64,000 bases of DNA, taken from Agaricus subrufescens. Lineage: Eukaryota > Basidiomycota > Agaricomycetes > Agaricales > Agaricaceae. Both the position numbers and the translations under genes were made by a program. Location of the stretch: contig CM057057.1 of assembly GCA_029945375.1 (NCBI GenBank), positions 3,968,001-4,032,000 on the forward strand, in the 5' to 3' direction. How positions within the stretch are numbered: position 1 is the stretch's first letter; every line of letters starts with the position of its first letter. The notes below the pieces were generated by a model, which saw nothing but the letters and a program-made list of their open reading frames with translations, was not told where the DNA came from and searched no databases. Positions 51,983 to 62,600 of this stretch are shown piece after piece.

Positions 51983-53685
51983 ATGAAGACCTCCTATCTC
52001 TTCGCTGCTCTCTCGTTCGCCTTGGCTGTGTCTGCCGCTCCCCACCGCTCTGCCGGCCAGGTTCGCGACTCTGACAATTTCTCTGGCGGCAACAGGGGCG
52101 GAAATGGTGGTAACAATGGCGGCGGCAACAAAGGCGGGTCCTTCGGCGGCAAAGGTGGAAAGAACAACAACGGCAACGCAGCTGGTGGCAATAAGAACGC
52201 TGGAGGGGTAAGCGTGCCAATCGCTGACTTACGGAGTAATTAATTTTTGAGATTATCAGGCTGCCGGTGCGAACAATGGCACAGATGCTGGCTCCAACGG
52301 TGGTGGCAGCAACAATGGCAATCAGGACGCTCAGACGTCGCTGAGTACGTCGTTAATATGTCATGGTCTTCAAACTAACTTTGTTCTTGTTCCAGCCTTG
52401 GATTCTGCAGTCCTTGCGAAAGGATTCGCTAATGATGGTCAAGATGTTCCCGCACAAGGTGCGTTAATCTCCGAAGCGTAAAAATTAGTCGTTTGTTCAG
52501 ACTTTTGCAGGTCAAGTTGCTTCGCTGACATCGACGAACAACTTCATCAACTTTTGTTTGACCGTGCCCAATTTGAAAATCACGAACGGTCAACAAATCG
52601 CTACAGGTTCTTGCAATCCCGCACCTATCGGTGCTATCCCGTCGTCGGACAATATGCCTTCCTCAAAGTTTTCTTTCCCCCCAAACGGAGGCACGGTCAA
52701 GGCGAATACTGCGTTCACTATCTCAATGAACATTCGAAACTTGGAGACGGGCCACTTTACGAACGCGGAGGAAAATTTCTTGTCTGCTCCTCAGCAACTT
52801 AACAAACAAGGCCAGATCCAGGGACACTCTCACGTCGTGATCGAGCAGTTAAGCAGTGTTAGCCAAACGACGCCTACGAATCCCAAAGAATTCGTCTTCT
52901 TCAAGGGGTTGAATGGCGCTGCTAAGAATGGTGAACTCACAGCTGACGTTACGAATGGTCTTCCCGCCGGTGCCTACAGATTAGCTAGCATCAACACCAA
53001 CGCTAACCACGCTCCTTGTGTTGCCCCAATTGCCCAGCACGGCTCCCTCGATGACGCTGTTTATGTAGGACTGTTATTCTATCTTCGTTGTGACAAGACT
53101 AATGCTATTGATAGTTCACAGTGACGAATGACGGTCAAGCTTCTTCGGTGAGTGTGATAGGCAAGAAAGGGAGTGTTCTTTCGTCTCAATGAACTTTTTT
53201 CTCTAGGGTGATGATTCTGGTGCCAACAACAACACAGGTTCCGCGGGTGGCAATGCCGGTAATGGGAACAGTGCTGGTAATGGAAACAATGCCGGTAATG
53301 GAAACAATGCTGGCAATGGAAAAAATGCTGGTAACGGAAACGATGCTGGTAATGGAAACAATGCCGGTACTGGAGGTGGCAAATCTGGAAACGGTGGCAA
53401 CTCCGGAAACGGTGGCAAATCCGGAAGCAGTACGGGATCTGGAGCAGGAAACGCTGGATCTGGCCAGAACGGGGGCAACAACTCTTCCAAGGTAGGCGCC
53501 AGCGTAGTTAAGATTTCTTGACGCCAATAATGATAAATCTCTAGGGTCAGTCTGGCGGCGGTCAAGGCCAACAAGGTCAGAAGGGTCAGAATGGTCAAAA
53601 CGGCCAAAACGGTCAAAATGGCCAAAATGGCCAACGTGGTCAGAGTGGAAAGGACGAACGTTCAGCGTGTGGAGGCGACCAGTAG
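51983..53685 (+). CDS. Secreted protein B: signal peptide, conserved domain, two repeat tails
   Basis: The ATG at 51983 gives MKTSYLFAALSFALAVSAAP, a signal peptide. A Gly/Asn-rich segment follows (GGNRGGNGGNNGGGNKGG), then the domain shared with protein A: DSAVLAKGFANDGQDVPAQ, VASLTSTNNFINFCLTVPNL, TNGQQIATGSCNPAPIGAIP, MPSSKFSFPPNGGTVKANTA, NIRNLETGHFTNAEENFLSA, GHSHVVIEQLSSV, LPAGAYRLASINTNANHAPC, AQHGSLDDAVYFTV. It lacks protein A's Cys-rich module but adds a C-terminal tail with six AGNGN-type units, an SGNGG region and seven GQN-type units, ending with a lone Cys (RSACGGDQ). The intron after DDAVY is at the same position in both paralogues. No enzyme motif is evident; an extracellular matrix or cell-wall role is inference. 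Confidence 0.82.
53255..53362 (+). repeat. 18-bp tandem repeat, six units, in secreted protein B
   Basis: Units read Ala-Gly-Asn-Gly-Asn/Lys-X, with X being Ser, Asn, Asn, Asn, Asp, Asn. Base differences are mostly silent, so the peptide is being kept. Confidence 0.88.
53575..53637 (+). repeat. 9-bp tandem repeat, seven units, in secreted protein B
   Basis: Gly-Gln-Asn units with first and last variants (Lys, Arg) at the third position. It is separated from the AGNGN repeat by an intron and so is an independent expansion. Confidence 0.88.
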
Positions 53686-53978
53686 AATTAGGAGTTGCTA
53701 GTGTATTGTAATCATTCTTTCGTTTTAGCCTCAACTAGCTTTTCTTCATGATAATATCTTGGCGCGGATATGTTAAGCCACACTAATTCGTATGTAGAAG
53801 CAAGCGCCTGGGAACAGAGGTGGTTTTATTTCTCAATAAGTCACATACAGCGGTAGTTCGTAGAATTTGTCGCCGTGGTAGAATTGGTAAAGTATCTTTC
53901 GACCATGCTGGCAATCATGTATAGACTACGCGTGTTCAGCGAATAATTGAGTTCGGGTAAGTACTCGTGTTGCTGGTC

Positions 53979-54579
53979 CTAATTTGCAGCGGGTTTCGCT
54001 AGGCGTTGGCGTTCTGCTAGCCATCTGGCCTTCATGAGTTGTAAGCCCTCATTTTTCGAACGGATTTGAGCGGCAGATTGCATGAGTTGGAGGTGAGCAG
54101 CTTCTAGATGTGGGGGGATTAAGGAAGAGTCACTACGGATGACCTGAATGAGAATGAAGGTCAACCATGGTCGCTGGGGGGTTTCGGGTTATTATACTGA
54201 CAGAACCGATAGCAAGGAAAAAACCAAAAGTTGCGGCACTACTGAGCATATATTGCGACAAGGTTGCTAAAGCTCCGCGTGGGCCAGCACCTCCTCTGTA
54301 CGGGAAGTGGTGAGCGTTAGAATTTCGCGACTACATGTTGGACACGGACCGAATGATACTCCAAGAGCCAAAAATGAAACCAATAGTAAGGCCAACACCT
54401 GTGCCCATCATGGCACCCATTCTTAGGTATGCATGAATGAGCGAACTAGTGAAAGGGCAGTGGCATACTCACTTCACTAGAGGCAAACATCATCAGTCCA
54501 CGGCTCGGCAAAAGTCAGAGTGAAGCTTACGTTTTTGCCAGACGGAGGGGGCTTGTTGACGAGGAGGAGGTAGAGGCAT
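53979..54579 (-). CDS. MGR2: Mitochondrial inner-membrane protein Mgr2/ROMO1
   Basis: The ATG at 54579 gives MPLPPPRQQAPSVWQK. Next exons give MGAMMGTGVGLTIGFIFGSW, GGAGPRGALATLSQYMLSSA and ATFGFFLAIGSVIRSD. Two Gly-rich membrane segments with GxxxG spacing are the family hallmark. Mgr2 couples the TIM23 translocase to the TIM21 and motor modules and gates lateral release. A C-terminal extension of about 45 residues (EAAHLQLMQSAAQIRSKNEG to RLAKPAAN) is longer than in ROMO1. At least four exons. Confidence 0.88.
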
Positions 54580-54722
54580 AGTGAACTTAACCGGAGGACT
54601 GACGATTTGTTTGGGATGGAAGTTATGCGTCAACCGTAGGAATAAGTTAAGTAAATGGAGCCCAAGTAAAGTTTAAACTAAGACCCCGACAGCCGGTCAC
54701 ATCCCTATGTTTGTCTCGAGCT

Positions 54723-55986
54723 ATGACTAGCCCTCTATCATTTCCTCCAGCACAACAGGCTCAGATAAGTAAGCGAAAAAAATTTATTCGGTTCGTGGGG
54801 TTCGCGCTGAAGTGGCCTAGTTCGTGCAAACCAACGTGATATCTACCATGTATCGTCCTTGCGAGAGCAAGCCGAAAATGTCCTCCGTTCCTGGCTTGGT
54901 ACATATACCGCACACGATATCCGAAAGGCGGCTGTTTTGCTTACACAGCTATAGGCATTCGTTGGTTAACGCGGTGGGAAAAGGAGGTCGACCTGTTAAC
55001 AAAATTGTTATATTATGGAATTACAATTGGTCGGGGTGAGTAAGGATTCCCTCCATTTAGTTTAACATCTGGTTGATCCTTTACACTAAGGAAGCCAGAC
55101 ACTGGGAGAGGAGTATACCGATATCTGGCAATACTCATCTTTTGCCGACAGGACCCCGCCGGTCGACAGAACGCGTGGTGCCCTGATATTCCTCTCGACA
55201 TTCCCATCTTATATTCTTGCAAAATGGGCGTCTTCCCCTGTTTTGAGCATGAAGTATCCTAGGACTGCGAGGTTCATGAAGTCTCTGCCTTTGCTGCTTG
55301 ACGTTGCTAGCGAAGTGAACCTTGCCATCTTTTATCTAAAAGGAACATACTATGACCTAGCGAAACGCGTACTGGGAGTACGACAGGTAGGCTCGGTCTT
55401 TTGGAGGCGATTAAGAACCTAACAATTCATTGTATCTATAGTTATCTTCTACTCCGCGTGATCCTCATATACTCCCGCCATCATACTCATTGTTGGGAGT
55501 ACTCCTGGGCATTCGATTGCTCCACAGGTTAATATCCTATATCCAGAATCGGCAGCAAGATACCTCGACCTCGCTTGACAAAGGCAAAGGAAAGGCAACA
55601 CCGAATCGCGAAGGCTTTGATTCAGGATACTTCCTTGATGGAGTGCCTGTTTCCGAACACTTAGATGCAGATCCAGCTGACGAGCCTGCTAAGCCAGCAG
55701 AAGAGGATGTGCGGACGATACTGGATGTGACTGCCATTCCTAGTGTAAAAAGAACAGGAAGAAATTGTACATTATGCCTGGAGGAGCGGACGGACAGTTG
55801 TTCTACGGAGTGCGGTCATCTTTTTTGTTGGAATTGCATCATGGGATGGGGAAGGGAAAAGGTGAGGCATTCCAAAGCAATGTATTCGTATTTTTTTTTT
55901 ATTCACGGGAGGTTTTTTAGGCTGAATGCCCACTGTGTCGGCAGGCGTTAAATCTTTCACGACTAATTCCGATTTACAATTTGTGA
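54723..55986 (+). CDS. PEX10: Peroxisomal E3 ligase peroxin 10
   Basis: The ATG at 54723 begins [15 protein letters not shown]. Further exons give [20 protein letters not shown], a Pex2/10/12 N-terminal membrane region ([66 protein letters not shown]), then an acidic linker. A C3HC4 RING finger ends the protein: [50 protein letters not shown]10 with PEX2 and PEX12 monoubiquitinates the import receptor PEX5 for recycling. The RING cysteines and histidine are all intact. The gene starts 143 bp from MGR2 (divergent). Confidence 0.93.
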
Positions 55987-56046
55987 AGACGCACTAGTCG
56001 AAAGCACGGTTTAATTAGAAGGCAGCCTCTGTGTATTGGTACTTTA

Positions 56047-56530
56047 TCATTGGATTTGTTGGATGAGAGTGATATTATCACCCTTCAATAGTATACGACC
56101 TTGGAGTGGGGTTAAGCTTGTGGCAACTCTGATGACTGTCGACGAAGCTTACCAAGTTCTCTTCGAGGCTTTGCCTCTTTTACGTAGACTTCAGCTGCGT
56201 CATCTATCACAAGGTTCATAAATTCGTCGAAACCCTGTTGACATAGATGTGATATTAAGACGAGGTTCGGGACTGCAGAAAGCAGACTGTGCATACAATG
56301 ATGCGACCCTCAATGCGCATTTCGACGTTATCGTATAACCAAACAGCTATTTTTGATCGCTGTACGGTCGAAAAGTTAGTTGGGATGGCTGAGTCGCTAT
56401 AAACGGGACAGACTGTTTGTAAGTTTTTGAATATGACATTCTGCAAAGGACGCGTTGAGCACGAGCGGAAGCATAGAAAAACACCACCTACGATGGGCTG
56501 GACCATCACACGCTGCTGGCGGCCTGACAT
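56047..56530 (-). CDS. SME1: Small nuclear ribonucleoprotein SmE
   Basis: The ATG at 56530 gives MSGRQQRVMVQPI, then NVIFKNLQ, RSKIAVWLYDNVEMRIEGRI, GFDEFMNLVIDDAAEVYVKE, AKPRRELG and RILLKGDNITLIQQIQ at the stop. Sm1 and Sm2 motifs (VWLYDN...EGRIIGFDEFMN and ILLKGDNI) are complete. SmE is part of the heptamer around spliceosomal snRNAs. At least five small exons in under 500 bp. The upstream 143 bp is shared with the divergent dynein gene. Confidence 0.95.
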
Positions 56531-56673
56531 TGTAGCTGGACGGTGTGGGGGTAGTCGATAAGGCGAATGAAGATGAGTGGCTTGGCTGGGGTTAGGGTCC
56601 TCGTGGGACCAAGTAGCACGTGCAGCCCCTCCTCTAGATTCAAGTTCGTGACGACGCGTCGTTCAGTTGCAGG
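56531..56673. promoter_or_regulatory. Divergent promoter, SME1 / dynein
   Basis: 143 bp separate the SME1 ATG from the inferred dynein ATG. Two plus-strand pyrimidine-AG sites (TCTAG at 56633-56637 and 56723-56727) are present; the second is used as the first dynein acceptor and the first could extend the gene into an additional upstream exon if SME1 overlap is allowed. Confidence 0.4.
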
Positions 56674-59600
56674 ATGGAGGTCCGTGCTTGCAGAGCCCGT
56701 CGTTTCGCCCACTGATAATGCTTCTAGATATTTGCTCCATCCAACTCGTCCACGGCAGCCGCCGTCACTTTTATCACCTTCGTACAAGACCTCAAGAAAA
56801 AGACGAAAGCATGGGGTCCCATGATCGAGCTTTGCGCCAGTGGCGAAAAGACTCTCGAGCGTTTTCGATATCAATTCCCTGATGATTGGCTTTATAGCGA
56901 CCAGCTGCGAGGAGAGTGGAGTGCATACAATGAAATCCTCAAACGAAAGAATGATTCTATTCAGGAGCAGCTAGGTGCGTTCCATATTTTGGCGTATGGC
57001 ACTGCCCACTGACCAATTTGCAACAGCCGGGTTACAGCTAAAGATTGTGGCGGAAGACAAGATTGTCGAGAATAAGATCAATGACATTATCAGCGAGTGG
57101 GAGCAAACCCGTCCTGTGCAGGGAAACATTCGTGCGGATACCGCCATGAACACGATCAATGTTTTTGAAGGAAAGCTGAACCGTGTTCAAGAGGAGTATG
57201 ACTTGGTTTGTCGGGCAAAGGAAGCTTTGGATCTAGAACTGACGCGACACACGCGACTTGAACCCGTATTCGAAGAGCTTCGAGATCTCAAGGGGGTTTG
57301 GACGGCCCTGTCAGGGATTTGGAATCAAATCAGCGAGTTGAGAGAAATTGCCTGGGCTACAGTTCAACCTAGGAAAGTGAGGCAGCACCTCGATGGGTTG
57401 CTCATGTCAACGAAGGACATGCCAACGAGGATGAGGCAATATGCCGCTTTCGAATACGTCCAAGACGTTCTTCGTGGTTTGCTCAAGTCGAATGCCCTGG
57501 TTGCCGAGCTCAAGTCAGATGCTCTCAAGGATCGTCATTGGAAACAGCTCTTCAAATCGTTGAAGCTACCCTCCCAGCCCACACTGTCACTGTGAGTATA
57601 TTTTCTTACATATCTTATGTCCGTCCTTTACGGTTCTACTAGTATGACGTTGGGCCATGTATATGACCTTGATCTTAAGAAGAACGAGACGCAGATTAAA
57701 GAAGTCATCATTCAAGCACAAGGGGAGATGGCACTCGAAGAATATGTTAAACAGGTGAAGGAAACCTGGACAAGCTATGCTTTGGATCTTGTGAACTACC
57801 AAAACAAGTGCCGTCTGATCAGGTGTGTATACTCGACTTCATTTCTTTATAATGCTACATAATGTATTGTCAGAGGATGGGATGACTTGTTCAACAAGTG
57901 CGGGGAGAATTTGAATTCCTTGACTGCTATGAAGCTGTCGCCGTATTACAAAGGTTCGTTACCCATCTCGTCCTGTCAGTCTTGCGTAAACTGAATTGAA
58001 TGTGTGTAGTCTTTGAGGAAGAGGTATGTCAGCTTCTGTGACTTAGTGGTCCCGTTCATCAACTCCCTTCAACAGGCTAGTTCTTGGGAAGAGAAGCTCA
58101 ATAAAGTTCACGTTCTCTTTGGTAAAGAGATTTATTCACATCTGCGCCTCTGAATTAACCGCTTTCTAGATGTATGGATTGACGTTCAGCGGCAGTGGGT
58201 TTACTTGGAAGGTATCTTCTCAGGAAGTGCGGACATCAAACATCTGCTTCCTGTCGAAAGTGCACGCTTTCAGAACATCAATACCGAATTTTTGGCCGTC
58301 ATGAAGAAAGTTTACAAGTCGCCATTCGTTTTGGATGTCATGAATATTGCCGGCATCCAGAAGAGCTTGGAGCGATTAGCGGATCTCTTGAACAAGATCC
58401 AGAAGGCATTGGGCGAGTACCTCGAGCGCGAGCGTTCTTCCTTCCCTCGTTTCTATTTCGTTGGTGATGAAGATCTGCTCGAGATAATTGGAAACAGCAA
58501 GGATATTCTCCGTATCATGAAACATCTGAAGAAAATGTTCGCGGGCATCTCTACCGTGCTGCTAGACGAAGAATTGACCCAAATTCAGGGCATGGCTTCT
58601 CGCGAGGGGGAAGAAGTCCGCTTTTCCGAACCTATTCTGTTGAAGGATTATCCGAAAATCAACGATTGGCTTGCACGCATTGAAGCTATGATGAGGATCT
58701 CCCTCGCCGACCTCCTTTGTGAGGCCGTTGCGGAGCTCCAAACTTTCTATGGGAACGACAGCTCTGAACTGGCAAAGAGCGATCTCATGAACTGGCTGGA
58801 AAAGTATCCTGCACAACTTGTAACACTCGCCATTCAAGTCGCGTGGACTTCCTCGGTGGAAAATTCTTTCGACGCTCGTCAGGCACCTCAGGGCCCGCTT
58901 GAGACGATTCGTCAGGCCCTTGACCTTCTTGCAGACATTGTCTTGGAGGAGCTTTCCCCTGTCACCCGAAGGAAATGCGAACATTTGATTACGGAGCTCG
59001 TACACCAGCGCGATGTCACGCGATCTCTCATCAGTCAACGAGTGCTCGACAACCAGAGCTTCAGTTGGCTTTCCCAGATGCGCTTTTACCTTGACAAATC
59101 TGTGGAAAACGCTCTCGATCGCCTTTCCATCAAAGTCGCCGAAACCTCATATCCTTATGGTTGGGAATATCTGGGTGTTCCTGATCGTCTCGTTCAGACG
59201 CCTCTCACCGATCGCGTCTACTTGACTCTCACGCAGGCACTAGACAAACAGCTCGGTGGCTCTCCATTTGGGCCTGCCGGTACTGGCAAGACTGAGTCCG
59301 TCAAGGCTTTAGGTGTCCAGCTTGGAAGATTTGTGTTAGTCTTCTGTTGTGATGAAACTTTCGATTTCCAAGCCATGGGCCGTATTTTCGTTGGTCTCTG
59401 TCAAGTTGGTGCATGGGGTTGTTTCGATGAATTCAATCGACTTGAAGAGCGCATTCTTAGTGCCGTTTCTCAACAAGTGCAAACAATACAACAAGGACTT
59501 GCGTCATTGGTGAAGAATCCGAATACCGAAATCGAGTTGGTTGGGAAGAACTTGAAGATCCACAAGAACATCGGTTAGTAGCTGTGCTGTTCCAGTATGA

Positions 59601-62600
59601 CCAATGAGCTAATGAGGTGATGTTAGGTATCTTCATTACCACCAATCCTAACTATGCTGGTCGTTCACAATTGCCACCTAACTTGACCAAATTATTCAGG
59701 CCGTAGGTTGTCGTTCTTTTTTTGTAATGCATTCATTCACGAGTTTCCTAGAATGGCTATGACTCGACCTGATCGGGAACTTATTGCTCAAGTCATGTTA
59801 TTCTCTCAGGGCTTTCGAACTGCCGAGTCTCTTGCTTCTAAGATTGTTCCCTTCTTCAACCTCTGTGATGAGCAATTGTCTCGTCAACCTCACTATGACT
59901 TTGGTCTTCGGGCTCTCAAGGCTGTGCTTGCGAGTGCTGGTATCCTCAAGCGTGAACGGCTGCAAATCACCGAAGCGGGTCAGGGGGAAGATGTTACTGA
60001 GATGGAGCAAATTATTCTCATTCAAAGTGTCACTGAGACTATTGTACCAAAGTTGGTTGCAGATGATGTGCCTTTGCTGACAAGGTATGTTCTTTCCACG
60101 TATACGAATATTGTTATCTCATACTCGCCCAAGCCTGTTGGCCGATGTATTCCCCGGGGTTGACTATGTCCCAGTTGATTTGAATGCTTTGAAGGAACAA
60201 ATTCTAAAGGTTTGTGCGGAACGTCGACTCGTCACTGGCGAGCGTTGGATCGCGAAGATCCTTCAACTATATCAGATCCAGAAGATTCAGCATGGCTTGA
60301 TGATGGTTGGACCTTCTGGCACTGGGAAGACGAATGCGTGGCAGGTCTTACTGGCGGCTCTTGAACGTCTGGATGGGATCGAAGGTGTTTCATACGTCAT
60401 CGATCCCAAAGCTATGCACAAGGACGCTCTTTATGGCACTCTAGATCAGACTACCCGCGAATGGAATGATGGTCTATTCACCCACATTTTACGAAAGATT
60501 GTGGATGATGTTCGTGGGGAGAGCAGTAAACGACATTGGATTATTTTCGATGGTGATGTCGATCCTGAGTGGGTCGAGAACTTAAACAGGTTTGTTCACA
60601 CACCTCTTCAAACTAAATCCGTGACACCCAACCACTTTATTTTTAGTGTGCTCGACGACAACAAACTCCTGACTCTCCCTAACGGAGAGCGTCTTAATTT
60701 GCCACCCAACGTCAGGATCATGTTCGAGGTCGAACACTTGAAATACGCAACCTTGGCTACTGTCAGTCGTTGTGGCATGATTTGGTTCAGCGAAGAAATC
60801 GTGGAACCTTCCATGGTTTACCGCTACTACTTGTCGACTCTATCTTCGATTCCTCTAGACGCAGACGACGAAGACGCGGGCGACCTGCTTAACCGCAGGA
60901 CGGACCCATCGTCTGAATCAGCGACATCTGCCAACCTCATTACCCAACAACAGATTGCGGCTATACTCGAGCGCTACTTTGACGAAGGAGAGTTGGTCAG
61001 TTCTGCCCTCGAATATGCGGAGTCTATTGAACACATTATGGACTTCACGACGACTCGGGCTCTCAATACTCTTTTCTCCCTCCTCAACAAGACGGTGCGT
61101 AATGTTGTGGAATATAACATCCAACACTCGGACTTCCCTCTCTCGCTTGAGCGCATCGAACAATATGTCACCAAGCGTTTGCTCATCAATATTATATGGG
61201 CATTCTCTGGTGATGCTAAATTGGACCTCCGGGCGAAACTCGGCGACTTCCTCCGTAGCCAGACTGGCATCGATCTACCCCCTCTTGGTCCTGGTAATTC
61301 GTTAATTGACTACGACGTACAAGTGCAGAATGGCGAGTGGATCTCCTGGCAGTCACGCGTGCCAGCCATTGAAATTGAAGCTCACTCGGTCACGGCTTCC
61401 GATGTTGTCGTTCCTACCATGGACACTATCCGTCACGAAGAGGTCCTCTATTCATGGCTGTCGGAACATAAACCACTCATGCTTTGTGGACCTCCGGGTT
61501 CAGGCAAAACAATGACCTTGTTCAGTGCGCTCAGGAAGTTGCCGGACATGGAAGTGGTTGGCCTCAACTTCTCCAGTGCGACTACACCAGAGTTGATTCT
61601 CAAGACGTTTGAACAGTACTGCGAGTACAGAAAAACTCCGAATGGTGTTATTCTTGCGCCAGTACAAATCGGAAGGTGGTTGGTCGTGTTTTGTGACGAA
61701 ATTAACTTGCCAGCTACGGATAAATATGGCACCCAACGCGTCATTTCATTCATTCGCCAGCTCGTTGAATCTGGTGGTTATTGGAGGGCTAGCGACATGG
61801 CTTGGGTCAGACTCGAGCGCATTCAATTTGTTGGCGCCTGCAACCCTCCCACTGATCCTGGTCGTGTTCCTCTCAGTCACCGATTCCTTCGTCATGCCCC
61901 TCTCGTCATGGTGGATTATCCCGGAGAAGTATCTTTGAAACAAATCTACGGCACTTATAATCGCGCGCTTTTGAAAGTTGTTCCCAACCTCCGGGCTTAC
62001 GCCGAACCCCTTACCGACGCTATGGTCGATTTCTATCTTGCCTCTCAACAACGTTTCACTACAGATATTCAAGCCCACTACGTTTACAGTCCTCGTGAAC
62101 TCACTCGTTGGGTTCGCGGTATCTACGAGGCCATTAGGCCCCTGGAAATCCTCTCGGTTGAAGGCCTCGTTCGTGTATGGGCACATGAAGCTCTCCGTCT
62201 CTTCCAAGACCGCCTGGTCACCGAAGACGAAAAGAATTGGACCGATGAAAACATCGATTCCGCCGCTATGGAACACTTCCCAACAATTAACAAGGATGAA
62301 GCTCTGAATCGCCCAATTCTATTCTCCAACTGGACATCGAAGAATTATATACCTGTTGACCGTGAAATTCTGCGGGAGTACACCAAGGCTCGCTTACGTG
62401 TCTTCTACGAAGAAGAGCTTGATGTTCCTCTTGTTTTGTTCAATGATGTGCTTGATCATGTGCTTCGGATTGATCGTGTCTTCCGTCAAGTGCAAGGACA
62501 CCTTTTGCTCATTGGTGTTAGTGGTAGTGGAAAAGTGCGTACTCTATTTGACCATCTATCTATATCGAGGAACTAACGGAAAAGTGTAGACTACGCTTTC

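Noticed and set aside
53860..53910. tRNA-like string (GTGGTAGAATTGGTAAAG)
   Set aside because: Resembles a D-arm but no matching acceptor stem, anticodon arm or T-loop could be found around it.
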